Source: an uncultured Clostridia bacterium | GTDB taxonomy: Bacteria > Bacillota > Clostridia > TANB77 > CAG-508 | Reading direction: 5' to 3' | Length of the DNA: 64,000 nucleotides | NCBI GenBank assembly: GCA_934167495.1 | Contig: CAKPKP010000005.1 | Coordinates: forward strand, 30,677 to 94,676 | Shown: one piece after another, positions 56,023 to 64,000 of the stretch | Numbering within the stretch: the stretch's first letter is position 1 | Layout: each line of letters opens with the position of its first letter | Program-made: the position numbers and the translations under genes | Notes under the pieces: generated by a model | Told to the model about the DNA's origin: nothing | Database searches by the model: none | Seen by the model: only the letters and a program-made list of their open reading frames with translations

Positions 56023-56898
56023 CTATTCTATATTCTGTACTTGCTCTCTGATATTTTCTATTTCTGTTTTAACTTCTACTACTCTATTTGTAATTTCTAA
56101 GCAATTGGCCTTTGAACCAATTGTATTAATTTCTCTATTCATCTCTTGTATTAGGAAATCAAACTTCTTTCCTATTGGAGAATCTTTTTTTAGCATATCG
56201 TTAAATTGAGCTATATGACTTCTTAATCTTGTTACCTCTTCTTCTATAGAACATTTATCTGAATATATAACAACCTCTTGTGCAATTCTTGTTTCGTCAA
56301 TAACATCTACTTTTAATAATTCTTTTATTCTCTTTTCTAATTTTACTACATATTCTTCAATAAGTCCAGTAGAAAATTTAGAAATTTCCTCTACAGTAGC
56401 AGAAATTTTATTAATTCTTTCTTGTATATCATTAACTAATCTAGTACCTTCTTTTTCTCTCATAGCGACAAAACTATTTAAAGCTTCTTCAAGTGCTATA
56501 TTTAACTCTTTTGAAATTAGCTCTTCATCCTCATCACTTTCCATACTTAATACATCTGGTAATTTAGATACATCAATAACATTTAAATTATCTATTATGC
56601 CTGTTTCATTTGCTAATTCTTTTAATTCTTGAATATAAACCTTAGCAAGTTCTTTATTTACTTTTATATTTCTTCCTTTCTCACTATAATTTTGAAAAGA
56701 AATATATACTTCAACTTTTCCTCTGCTAATATATTCCGCAATCTTTTTTCTTATATTATCCTCTATTTTATTTAAAAATCTAGGTAATTTTATTGTTATA
56801 TCATTATATTTATGATTTACTGATTTTATTTCTACAGTATATTCTCTATTATCTATTTCATATTTACTACAAGCATAGCCTGTCATACTTCTTATCAT
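56023..56898 (-). CDS. yicC: YicC-family endoribonuclease
   Basis: I use the ATG at 56898 behind AAAGGTG, giving 291 residues that begin MIRSMTGYACSKYEI, the standard YicC start. EIKSVNHKYNDITIKLPRF and the C-terminal GKKFDFLIQEMNREINTIGS are also conserved. Family members are RNases acting on small RNAs and mRNA. It overlaps no neighbour and follows the membrane gene by one base. Confidence 0.94.
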   Translation of the reverse strand: MIRSMTGYACSKYEIDNREYTVEIKSVNHKYNDITIKLPRFLNKIEDNIRKKIAEYISRGKVEVYISFQNYSEKGRNIKVNKELAKVYIQELKELANETGIIDNLNVIDVSKLPDVLSMESDEDEELISKELNIALEEALNSFVAMREKEGTRLVNDIQERINKISATVEEISKFSTGLIEEYVVKLEKRIKELLKVDVIDETRIAQEVVIYSDKCSIEEEVTRLRSHIAQFNDMLKKDSPIGKKFDFLIQEMNREINTIGSKANCLEITNRVVEVKTEIENIREQVQNIE

Positions 56899-56899
56899 A

Positions 56900-57436
56900 T
56901 TATTCACCTTTTTTATATATTTTTTTACTAGTTTCATTTAAATAACTATTTTTTTCTTTTTTAGTAATTTCTTTTACATCACTCAAACTATTTCTATGCA
57001 TTCTTTCTATATTTATATATAATACAATTAATTTACCAACATAATAAATTGCAAAAAATATTGAAGTTAACATTATAAATTTTTTAGTTACGTCACTTTC
57101 ATATGAATACGCAAATGGCATATACAAAACAATAAAACTAAGTACTAGCATTTCTATTCCTGTAATACATAAAGTTCCACTATCTCTTTTATAAGCTATT
57201 TCAAATATTGCAATAGTTAATGTAATTAATAAAATAGATACAATCTTCATATTTAATTTAAAAACATCTGGTTCTAAAGTAAAATAACCTATATTCATAA
57301 TTAATAAATATGTCATAATTCCAATAGACATAATAATATTATAAAATATAGTTTTATCAATAACCTCTCTTAATTCTTGTGGTATTTTTCTTTTTTCGTC
57401 TAACTGTTCTTTCATTAATTCTTCATTAGATTTCAA
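56900..57436 (-). CDS. hypothetical membrane protein
   Basis: The 178-residue protein has four or five membrane helices (about 30-165) between a charged N terminus (ELMKEQLDEKRKIPQELREV) and a Lys-rich end. No family is recognised. Its start overlaps the end of rsmE by four bases, so the two are translationally coupled. Confidence 0.6.
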   Translation of the reverse strand: MKSNEELMKEQLDEKRKIPQELREVIDKTIFYNIIMSIGIMTYLLIMNIGYFTLEPDVFKLNMKIVSILLITLTIAIFEIAYKRDSGTLCITGIEMLVLSFIVLYMPFAYSYESDVTKKFIMLTSIFFAIYYVGKLIVLYINIERMHRNSLSDVKEITKKEKNSYLNETSKKIYKKGE

Positions 57437-58191
57437 TTACAATTTCCCCCTATATCACCTAGTTCATACATTATAATACTAGACATAGCTAAACATACTG
57501 TCTCTGTTCTTAATATTCTTTTTCCTAAGCTTATTACTTTTGCACCATTTTCTTTTAATTTATTAACTTCAAATTCAGATATTCCACCTTCTGGTCCAAT
57601 GACTATTCCTATATTATAATTCTTTTTTCCTTTTATCTTAACTAATTCATGTTTTAAAAAATTCTCTGTTTCATTTTCATATGCAAGTAATACTATATCA
57701 TATTTTTCAATTAATTTACATACATTTTCAATATTATTTACATTTTTTATTTTTGGAATTATATCTCTACCACATTGCTTAGCAGCAACCTCAGCAATTT
57801 TTTGCCATCTTTCAATTTTCTTTTCCTCATCTTTTCCTGACAATTTCACAACAGATCTTTCAAATTTCACTGGCACAAACTCTGAAACACCAAGTTCTGT
57901 ACCTTTTTGAATTATCAATTCCATTTTATCTGCTTTTGGTAACCCTTGAAATATTGTTATATTTACATTAGATTCTGCTAATTCTTTATCAATTTTCTCA
58001 TTTATCTTACATACAATATTATCTTTATTAAATTCTTTTATTTCAGCCAAATAGTTAATTCCATTTGCACATATTGTTATTTCGTCTGAAACATTATATC
58101 TTAAAACATTTTTTATATGATTTACATCATCACCTATAATAATTATTTCATCTTCTTTTACTTGATTTTCATTCACAAAAAATTTTGACAT
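57433..58191 (-). CDS. rsmE: 16S rRNA (uracil-1498-N3)-methyltransferase
   Basis: The 252-residue SPOUT-fold enzyme methylates U1498 of 16S rRNA. It shows HIKNVLRYNVSDEI in the N-terminal domain and the SAM knot segments IVIGPEGGISEFEV and LGKRILRTETVCLAMSSI. It lies between greA and a membrane-protein gene. Confidence 0.95.
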   Translation of the reverse strand: MSKFFVNENQVKEDEIIIIGDDVNHIKNVLRYNVSDEITICANGINYLAEIKEFNKDNIVCKINEKIDKELAESNVNITIFQGLPKADKMELIIQKGTELGVSEFVPVKFERSVVKLSGKDEEKKIERWQKIAEVAAKQCGRDIIPKIKNVNNIENVCKLIEKYDIVLLAYENETENFLKHELVKIKGKKNYNIGIVIGPEGGISEFEVNKLKENGAKVISLGKRILRTETVCLAMSSIIMYELGDIGGNCN

Positions 58192-58216
58192 ATAATTTCC
58201 TCTTTATATATAATAT

Positions 58217-58243
58217 GAGGGCATAGATACATCTATTGCCCTC
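58217..58243 (-). terminator. hairpin after greA
   Basis: GAGGGCATAGAT / ATCTATTGCCCTC stem with a two-base loop. The sequence after it on the minus strand is AT-rich but not a pure T-run, so termination may be partial. Confidence 0.5.
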
Positions 58244-58262
58244 GCGTTAATATATTTCTTTA

Positions 58263-58739
58263 TTATTTTTTAATTGATATTATTTTATATGGAATTTTTC
58301 CTGCTGGTGCTTCTACTTCTACAGTTTGACCTTTTTTAGCACCTAACAAAGCCTTACCCATAGGTGATTCGTTTGATATTCTGTTTTGAGATAAATCAAC
58401 TTCTGTTGAACCTACTATTGTATATTCTAATTCTTCATTAAATTCTAAATCTAATATCTTTACAATGTTACCTACTTGAACAGTTTTAGTATCAATTTCA
58501 GACTCATCTATTATTTTGGCATATCTTACTTTGTTTTCTAATTCAGCAATCTTATTTTCATTTGCTGCTTGTGCACTTTTTGCTTCATCATATTCTGAGT
58601 TTTCAGATAAATCACCAAATCCTAGTGCTACTTTAATACGTTCTGCTATTTCAGATCTTTTTTCTGTTTTTAAGTATTCTAATTCTTTCTCTAAATTATC
58701 ATATCCTTCTTGAGTTAATAATATCTCTTTATTTTCGTC
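58263..58739 (-). CDS. greA: transcription elongation factor GreA
   Basis: The start at 58739 follows AGGAGG by nine bases, giving 158 residues, the usual length; the longer frame upstream contains the ribosome binding site itself. LLTQEGYDNLEKELEYLK, FGDLSENSEYDEAKS (with the acidic tip) and SPMGKALLGAKKGQ are present. It rescues backtracked RNA polymerase. Confidence 0.96.
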   Translation of the reverse strand, partial: DENKEILLTQEGYDNLEKELEYLKTEKRSEIAERIKVALGFGDLSENSEYDEAKSAQAANENKIAELENKVRYAKIIDESEIDTKTVQVGNIVKILDLEFNEELEYTIVGSTEVDLSQNRISNESPMGKALLGAKKGQTVEVEAPAGKIPYKIISIKK

Positions 58740-58890
58740 CATTAAATTCAGCCTCCTTGTTAATTGTATGAATTTATCCATACATAAAACTATAATTATG
58801 CTAAATAATATTTAATTATAGTCAACCAATATAATAAGTTTTTCTTAAGGATTTGTCAAGTAGTTTTACCAGATATTTAATGACATTTTT

Positions 58891-59859
58891 CTAAAATATT
58901 ACATTTTTATCTGGATTTTCCACTATTTTTCTTTGGTTATTTAACATATTCTTATTTAATCTATCATATTCATATTTTTTTATATTGCCTTTATTCCCAA
59001 CTAAAGTACATATCTTTATTTTATCCTCTTCTAATTTCTTAATAATATTTTTATATGTATCTTTTCTATATATATAACTTTCATATAAAATTGTTTGATC
59101 AAAATTTTGAAAATATTTCATATATTTAATATAGTTTTTTGGCATAAAAATTTGATAATAATTTATATTTAATCCTTCAAAAGATTTAGAATGAATAGTT
59201 ACTTTTTCTTTCATATTTATTATAACTGCATACTTTGGAATTGAATATTTATTTAATTCTTCTTCTGAAAAATTATAATTTATAATTGTATTTACTTTTG
59301 ATAAACTCTTTCTGTAATTATTTGATACATTTATCATTATTCCAAATTCATCATAAAGTTTATTCTCTATATTTTCAAATTTATTTCTTTCATCTGTTAT
59401 TATATGTATTATTTTTGCAGATTTGGCTAATTCAAGTATAGTCTCAATTATAACATCATCTGTATCATTAGTTACAATTGCTATTTCTTCTTGATTTATT
59501 TTTTTATTCTGCTCTAGCAATACATATTCTATAATTTTTATAGCTATATATTTAAATAACCATCTACCATTTAAAATTTTAATATTATTATCTTCTAAAA
59601 TTTTTAATACATCATTCTTTTCAGCCAAGTAACTAGATAAACAAACTGTTCTTTCATTTTTTTTAATTAAATATTCTATAACCTTTTCTTTAGAGTCATT
59701 AGATATATAGATAATTTCATTATTTTCTACAAATTTTGAATTAATTTTTTTAAATTTAACTTTAGTAAAATAAATTATCTTTCTTAATATTTTAGGATAT
59801 TTAATTTGTTTTTCTGTTAAAAAATCTTCCTCTTTATTAATTTCACTTATATATATCAA
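58891..59859 (-). CDS. hypothetical protein, 322 residues
   Basis: The start is a TTG at 59859 behind AAGGTGA, which lies in the second arm of the aspS terminator. The protein is Ile/Lys/Asn-rich and soluble. Segments such as EEIAIVTNDTDDVIIETILE and IVTNDTDDVI-type strands suggest an alpha/beta Rossmann-like core, but I recognise no family. It is followed by an AT-rich gap to greA (58740-58890) with no feature. Confidence 0.5.
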   Translation of the reverse strand: MIYISEINKEEDFLTEKQIKYPKILRKIIYFTKVKFKKINSKFVENNEIIYISNDSKEKVIEYLIKKNERTVCLSSYLAEKNDVLKILEDNNIKILNGRWLFKYIAIKIIEYVLLEQNKKINQEEIAIVTNDTDDVIIETILELAKSAKIIHIITDERNKFENIENKLYDEFGIMINVSNNYRKSLSKVNTIINYNFSEEELNKYSIPKYAVIINMKEKVTIHSKSFEGLNINYYQIFMPKNYIKYMKYFQNFDQTILYESYIYRKDTYKNIIKKLEEDKIKICTLVGNKGNIKKYEYDRLNKNMLNNQRKIVENPDKNVIF

Positions 59860-59897
59860 AAAATCACCTTCTATTCTAAGAATATGAAGGTGATTTT
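59860..59897 (-). terminator. terminator of aspS containing the next gene's ribosome binding site
   Basis: AAAATCACCTTC / GAAGGTGATTTT, a perfect 12-bp stem, ends in TTTTTT on the minus strand. Its second arm carries AAGGTGA, the ribosome binding site for the TTG at 59859. Confidence 0.75.
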
Positions 59898-59907
59898 AAT
59901 TTATGAT

Positions 59908-61668
59908 TTATTTTTTTATATCTACTTTTATATGAATTTCTGATAATTGTTTATCTGTAACATTTCCAGGTGCTCCCATTAATAAATCTTGAGCTTTACT
60001 ATTCATTGGGAATGCTATAACTTCTCTTATGCTCTCTTCTTCTGTAAGAAGCATTATCATTCTATCTACACCAGGTGCCATACCAGCATGAGGTGGAGCT
60101 CCATAATGGAATGCATTAAATAATGCACTGAATTTTCTTTCGATTGTAGTTTTATCATATCCAGCAATTTCAAATGCTTTAATCATTATTTCAGGATCAT
60201 GATTTCTAACAGCTCCAGATGATAATTCTATACCATTACATACTATATCATATTGATATGCATATATGTCTAATGGATCTTTTGTAGTTAATGCTTCCAT
60301 ACCGCCTTGTGGCATTGAGAATGGATTATGACTAAATTCAATTTTTCCATTATCTTCTGTTTCATACATTGGAAAATCAACTATCCAGCAAAATCTAAAT
60401 ACATCTTTTTCTAATATATCTAATCTTATTCCTAATTCTTGTCTAATTGCTCCTGCTAACTTTTCAACTATACCTTTATGTTCTGCTATAAAGAATATTG
60501 CATCACCTGCATTTGTGTTAGTTCTTGTAAGCATAGCTTCTCTTGCTTCATCATCAATAAATTTAGCAATAGGACCTTGTAAAGTTCTATCATCATTTAC
60601 TTTTAGCCAAGCTAATCCTTTAGCTTTACAATCATTTATAGCAAAATCTGTCATACCTTCAAAGAATGTTCTTGGTTGTTCAGCTCCACCAGGTACTGTA
60701 ATTATTCTTACTATTTTTCCATTAAATACTTTTAAATCAACTTTTTCAAATATGTCTGTTACATCTTGAATTATAAGAGGATTTCTTAAATCTGGTTTAT
60801 CACTACCATATTTAAGCATAGCATCTTCATATTTTATTCTTGGAAATGGATGCTCTCCAACTTTTTTATTTGAAAATTTAGTAAATGTATTATATAAAAC
60901 TTCTTCCATTACTTTAAATACATCTTCTTGTGTTGCAAAAGCCATTTCCATATCTAATTGATAGAATTCACCTGGTGATCTATCAGCTCTAGCATCTTCA
61001 TCTCTAAAACATGGTGCTATTTGGAAATATTTATCTATTCCAGATACCATTAATAACTGCTTAAATTGTTGAGGTGCTTGTGGAAGTGCATAAAATTTTC
61101 CAGGGTATATTCTACTTGGAACTAAATAATCTCTTGCACCTTCTGGTGATGAACTTGTAAGAATTGGAGTTTGTACTTCTAAGAAACCTCTTTCTATCAT
61201 TTGATTTCTTAAAAATTGAATAACTTCTGCTCTTAATTTTAAATTTTCTACCGCTTTTCTGCTACGTAAATCTAAATATCTATATTGAAGTCTTAAATCT
61301 TCACGAACTTCTCTACTATTATTTATTTCGAATGGTAAACTTTTTAATCTTTTACCTAATATAGTAATTTTTTTAGCTAATAATTCAACTTTACCAGTTT
61401 CAATATTTTCGTTAACAGTTTCTTCATCTCTTAATCTTACTGTTCCTTCTACTGATATTGTAGATTCTATAGGTATTCTAGTTGCAAAATCTATTAATTC
61501 TTGATTACCAGATGCAACTACTTGTGTTATTCCATATTGATCTCTTAAATCAATAAAAATAACTCCTCCTAAATCTCTTATAGTTTCAATCCAACCAGCA
61601 AGTTTAATTTCTTCACCTACATTTTCTTCTCTAATCTTATTGCAATTATATGTTCTGTACTCATTCAT
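59908..61668 (-). CDS. aspS: aspartyl-tRNA synthetase, bacterial type
   Basis: The 586-residue class IIb enzyme has an N-terminal OB-fold anticodon domain (VGEEIKLAGWIETIRDLGGV), motif 2 FRDEDARADRSPGEFYQLD, a GAD insertion domain and motif 3 in APPHAGMAPGVDRMIML. Length is usual for the bacterial type. It is preceded by a T-box leader. hisS, which often precedes aspS in Firmicutes, is absent. Confidence 0.97.
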   Translation of the reverse strand: MNEYRTYNCNKIREENVGEEIKLAGWIETIRDLGGVIFIDLRDQYGITQVVASGNQELIDFATRIPIESTISVEGTVRLRDEETVNENIETGKVELLAKKITILGKRLKSLPFEINNSREVREDLRLQYRYLDLRSRKAVENLKLRAEVIQFLRNQMIERGFLEVQTPILTSSSPEGARDYLVPSRIYPGKFYALPQAPQQFKQLLMVSGIDKYFQIAPCFRDEDARADRSPGEFYQLDMEMAFATQEDVFKVMEEVLYNTFTKFSNKKVGEHPFPRIKYEDAMLKYGSDKPDLRNPLIIQDVTDIFEKVDLKVFNGKIVRIITVPGGAEQPRTFFEGMTDFAINDCKAKGLAWLKVNDDRTLQGPIAKFIDDEAREAMLTRTNTNAGDAIFFIAEHKGIVEKLAGAIRQELGIRLDILEKDVFRFCWIVDFPMYETEDNGKIEFSHNPFSMPQGGMEALTTKDPLDIYAYQYDIVCNGIELSSGAVRNHDPEIMIKAFEIAGYDKTTIERKFSALFNAFHYGAPPHAGMAPGVDRMIMLLTEEESIREVIAFPMNSKAQDLLMGAPGNVTDKQLSEIHIKVDIKK

Positions 61669-61689
61669 TGACTTAACTCCCCCTTAAAA

Positions 61690-61909
61690 CACAAAGTCCC
61701 TTTGCATGCATTAATATACATACAAAGGGACGAAAGATTCTCTTCCGCGGTACCACCCTTTTTGGATTTTTCCCACTTTATAAAAATTTGCTCAGATGTG
61801 TTTCGTAAATTATTTTTGTTTAAAATGCTCACAGCCTCGGCATTTATTCTCTTGAAACAATTGAATAATCACTTTCATCTTCATAGCAACAAACTAAATT
61901 CATTTATAT
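61690..61909 (-). promoter_or_regulatory. T-box leader of aspS
   Basis: The T-box core AGGGTGGTACCGCGG (61745-61759) pairs with the tRNA 3' end. It is followed by the terminator stem GTCCCTTTG / CAAAGGGAC (61696-61731) and a T-rich tail. Upstream, paired segments and ACGAAACACATCTGAGC fit the stem I specifier region. The specifier reads most like CAC or AAC rather than an Asp codon; I am unsure. Confidence 0.9.
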
Positions 61910-61938
61910 ATTTTACATAGTTTTTCCTTATTTGTCAA
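61910..61938 (-). promoter_or_regulatory. promoter of the aspS leader
   Basis: TTGACA (61933-61938), 17 bases and TAAAAT (61910-61915) on the minus strand, directly upstream of the T-box RNA. Confidence 0.75.
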
Positions 61939-61983
61939 GATTTATACAGGATTTTTATGAAGCAATTTTTCTATTAGATAAAA

Positions 61984-62016
61984 AAACACACCTTACATTT
62001 AAAATGCAAAGTGTGC
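61984..62016 (-). terminator. terminator of tsf
   Basis: AAACACACCTTACATTT pairs with ATGCAAAGTGTG in an imperfect stem, then TTTTTTT on the minus strand. CTATTAGAT just beyond it resembles one arm of the repeat-family end hairpin. Confidence 0.75.
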
Positions 62017-62022
62017 TTAACT

Positions 62023-62901
62023 TTATTTTATTTGTTTCATTACTTCTTCAGCAAAGTTCTCTTCTTTCTTTTCGATTCCTTCGCCTTTTTCAAATCTTGC
62101 AAAAGCTGTAACTTCTGCTCCCTTTGATTTTACTAATTGTTCAACTTTCATGCTTGGATCTTTAACAAATTCTTGTTCTAATAAGCATATTTCTCCATAG
62201 AATTTTCCAATTCTTCCTTGAACCATTTTTTCAGCTATTTCAGCTGGTTTTCCTTCATTCATAGCTTGAGCTTTTAATATTTCCATTTCTTTTTGTACAG
62301 CTGACTCTGGAACATCATTTCTTGATAAATATTCTGGTCTAGCTGCTGCTATTTGCATACAAATATCTTTTGCTAATTCAGTTTCACCTTTAGCTAAATT
62401 AACTAATACAGCAATTTTACCTTCTCCATGGATATAGCTTTCTACTAATCCTGCAGATTCGAATCTAACAAATCTTCTTATTGTCATGTTTTCTCCAATT
62501 GTAGCTATTTTATTTGTTAATACTTCTTTAACTGTTTTTGATTCATCTTTTATATATTTTTGTTCTAGTAACTCTTCAACATTAGCTGGATTTTTTTCAG
62601 CAACTTGACATGCTATATCATCAACAAATGATTTGAATTCAGCATTTTTTGCAACGAAATCTGTTTCAGCATTTACTTCAACTATTGCTCCTACTTTTTT
62701 GTCTGCTGTAACATATGCTGCAACAAGTCCTTCAGCTGCTATTCTATCTGATTTTTTAGCTGCTTTTGCAATTCCTCTTTCTCTTAATAATTCAGCTGCT
62801 TTTTCCATATCTCCATCAGTTTCTGTTAGAACTTTTTTGCAGTCCATCATTCCTGCTCCTGTTTTTTCTCTTAATTGTTTTACTAATTCTGCAGTTACCA
62901 T
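62023..62901 (-). CDS. tsf: translation elongation factor Ts
   Basis: From the ATG at 62901 behind AGGAGGTAATAAA the product is 292 residues, a normal length. The start VTAELVKQLREKTGAGMMDC and the core VNAETDFVAKN are canonical. It is the nucleotide-exchange factor for EF-Tu. It follows rpsB, separated by a hairpin. Confidence 0.97.
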   Translation of the reverse strand: MVTAELVKQLREKTGAGMMDCKKVLTETDGDMEKAAELLRERGIAKAAKKSDRIAAEGLVAAYVTADKKVGAIVEVNAETDFVAKNAEFKSFVDDIACQVAEKNPANVEELLEQKYIKDESKTVKEVLTNKIATIGENMTIRRFVRFESAGLVESYIHGEGKIAVLVNLAKGETELAKDICMQIAAARPEYLSRNDVPESAVQKEMEILKAQAMNEGKPAEIAEKMVQGRIGKFYGEICLLEQEFVKDPSMKVEQLVKSKGAEVTAFARFEKGEGIEKKEENFAEEVMKQIK

Positions 62902-62928
62902 TTTATTACCTCCTATAATATTATTTAA

Positions 62929-62955
62929 TATAGGTTGCAAAAACTGCAACCTATA
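62929..62955 (-). other. hairpin between rpsB and tsf
   Basis: TATAGGTTGCA / TGCAACCTATA, a perfect 11-bp stem with a five-base loop, lies 27 bases past the rpsB stop. The sequence after it on the minus strand is TTAAATAATA, not a T-run. It could set the rpsB:tsf ratio by attenuation or processing. Confidence 0.5.
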
Positions 62956-62982
62956 TCGGTTTTTTATGATTGTAATTTAAAA

Positions 62983-63747
62983 TTACTCTTGAGTATTTTG
63001 AACCATTTCTTCCATATCAGTTGCTTCTTCGTTTTCTTCGAAAGTAACTGGGGCTTCCATAGATTCACCTTGATTTCCCTCGATTATTGCATTAGCCATA
63101 ACATCTGTAATTAATTTTACAGCTCTTATTGCATCATCGTTTCCTGGTATTGGGTAATCAACATCTTCTGGATTACAGTTTGTATCTATTAATCCAACGA
63201 TTGGTATATTTAACTTTCTAGCTTCTAATATAGCTGTTCTTTCTTTTTTAGGATCTACTACGAACATAACTCCTGGTAATTCTTTCATATCTTTTATACC
63301 ACCTAAGTTATTTTCTAATTTAGCCATTTCTTTCTTTAATTCGATAACTTCTTTTTTTGGTAATACATCGAATGTACCATTTTGAGACATTTCTTCTAAA
63401 TCTTTTAATTTTTTAACACTAGCTTGTATTGTTTTAAAGTTTGTAAGCATTCCACCTAACCATCTTTGATCTACATAATACATGTTAGATTTGATTGCTG
63501 CATCCTTTATACATTCTTGTGCTTGTTTTTTTGTTCCTACAAATAAGAAAGTTTTTCCTTCTTCAGCTTGTTCTTTCATAAATTTGTAAGCTTCATCTAA
63601 TTTTTTAGATGTTTTTTGTAAATCGATAATGTGGATACCATTTCTAGCTTGGAATATATATTCAGCCATTTTAGGTTCCCATCTTCTTGTTTGATGTCCG
63701 AAATGAACACCTGCTTCAAGTAATTGTTTCATTGCAACTACTGCCAT
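62983..63747 (-). CDS. rpsB: 30S ribosomal protein S2
   Basis: The 254-residue protein begins [20 protein letters not shown] and contains [20 protein letters not shown] and [11 protein letters not shown], all canonical. The C terminus is an acidic Glu-rich tail. The start follows CAAGGAGGAATTTAAA. It is transcribed from its own promoter and structured leader. Confidence 0.98.
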   Translation of the reverse strand: MAVVAMKQLLEAGVHFGHQTRRWEPKMAEYIFQARNGIHIIDLQKTSKKLDEAYKFMKEQAEEGKTFLFVGTKKQAQECIKDAAIKSNMYYVDQRWLGGMLTNFKTIQASVKKLKDLEEMSQNGTFDVLPKKEVIELKKEMAKLENNLGGIKDMKELPGVMFVVDPKKERTAILEARKLNIPIVGLIDTNCNPEDVDYPIPGNDDAIRAVKLITDVMANAIIEGNQGESMEAPVTFEENEEATDMEEMVQNTQE

Positions 63748-63769
63748 TTTAAATTCCTCCTTGTTTTTT

Positions 63770-63845
63770 ACCTCCGCAAATTTTTAATTTTAGCATCTGA
63801 GAACACCTTTATAGGCACAATCTCAAACTAAATTTGCGTGTGTTT
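63770..63845 (-). promoter_or_regulatory. structured leader of rpsB
   Basis: On the minus strand GCAAATTTAGTTTGAGA and the later TCTCAGATGC...AAATTTGC form nested stems around TGTGCCTATAAAGGTG. Such leaders often let the ribosomal protein repress its own operon; here this is inferred from structure and position. Confidence 0.5.
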
Positions 63846-63862
63846 TATTTTTAACATTTGAT

Positions 63863-63891
63863 ATTATAACAAATTTTTCTAGTTTTGGCAA
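63863..63891 (-). promoter_or_regulatory. promoter of rpsB-tsf
   Basis: TTGCCA (63886-63891), 17 bases and a perfect TATAAT (63863-63868) on the minus strand. Nothing further upstream is assigned: 63892-64000 holds only a GAGATTTTTGACA-like segment shared with 20581. Confidence 0.8.
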
Positions 63892-64000
63892 TACTATTTT
63901 TAATAAAACATCCAAAATAAATATGTGTCAAAAATCTCTGCACAGCGGAATGATTTTACCACACCCAGTTGAAAGCGTCCCTAATTCAATGTATAATAAT

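Noticed and set aside
61702..61920. Open frame on the plus strand
   Set aside because: It is the complement of the aspS T-box leader; no ribosome binding site and no coding pattern.

Overview
The window comes from an AT-rich, low-GC Gram-positive bacterium, most likely an uncultured spore-former-related Clostridium of the gut type. Evidence: a Gram-positive PolC, the start of a spoIIIA operon, RemA, a T-box leader, strong AGGAGG ribosome binding sites and very low GC through positions 7190-64000. Almost all genes lie on the minus strand.

Layout. Positions 1-7150 are an island with visibly higher GC and different codon use. It holds a PP2C-like phosphatase (cut by the left edge), a von Willebrand A (vWA) protein, a nicotinamidase-like hydrolase, a nicotinamide phosphoribosyltransferase homologue, a PRPP-synthetase homologue and, divergently, a glutamine-dependent NAD synthetase. 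Consensus-like promoters, palindromes and terminators divide it into three transcription units. Positions 7190-11531 are accessory: an MFS-like transporter, a broken HAD phosphatase and two predicted PD-(D/E)XK nucleases. From 11769 rightwards the genes are core: an rRNA methyltransferase, RNase P RNA, an envelope/hypothetical block, glyQS-plsY-gpsA, polC, the pyrH-frr-uppS-cdsA-rseP run, dxs-ylmH, surface proteins, tRNA-Gln, glycolysis (gap, pgk, tpiA, gpmI, eno), mtaB, mreB, spoIIIAA-AD, aspartokinase, a secreted papain-like protease, prfB, gmk-rpoZ-remA-yicC, rsmE, greA, aspS with a T-box, tsf and rpsB.

Three things stand out. First, the island couples a vWA + PP2C signalling pair to NAD+ resynthesis enzymes, including a pair shaped like the phage NAD+-reconstitution (NARP1-type) enzymes; this is a candidate undescribed stress or conflict system. 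Second, two conserved host genes, mtaB and spoIIIAA, each need a +1 frameshift, and in both the shift lies exactly at an in-frame CGG codon. By eye I find CGG otherwise almost unused in the host genes, although the island uses it normally as Arg. This suggests CGG is a hungry or unassigned codon that triggers +1 frameshifting, next to the classical prfB frameshift that is also present. Third, a family of hairpin repeats of about 140 bp recurs in the host part, nearly always just downstream of a rho-independent terminator, with stems that change while staying paired.

Limits: everything here was read by eye, with no database search, so family names rest on recognised motifs and gene order. The conflict in CGG use between island and host also leaves open recent transfer or a chimeric assembly joined near 7100-7190.
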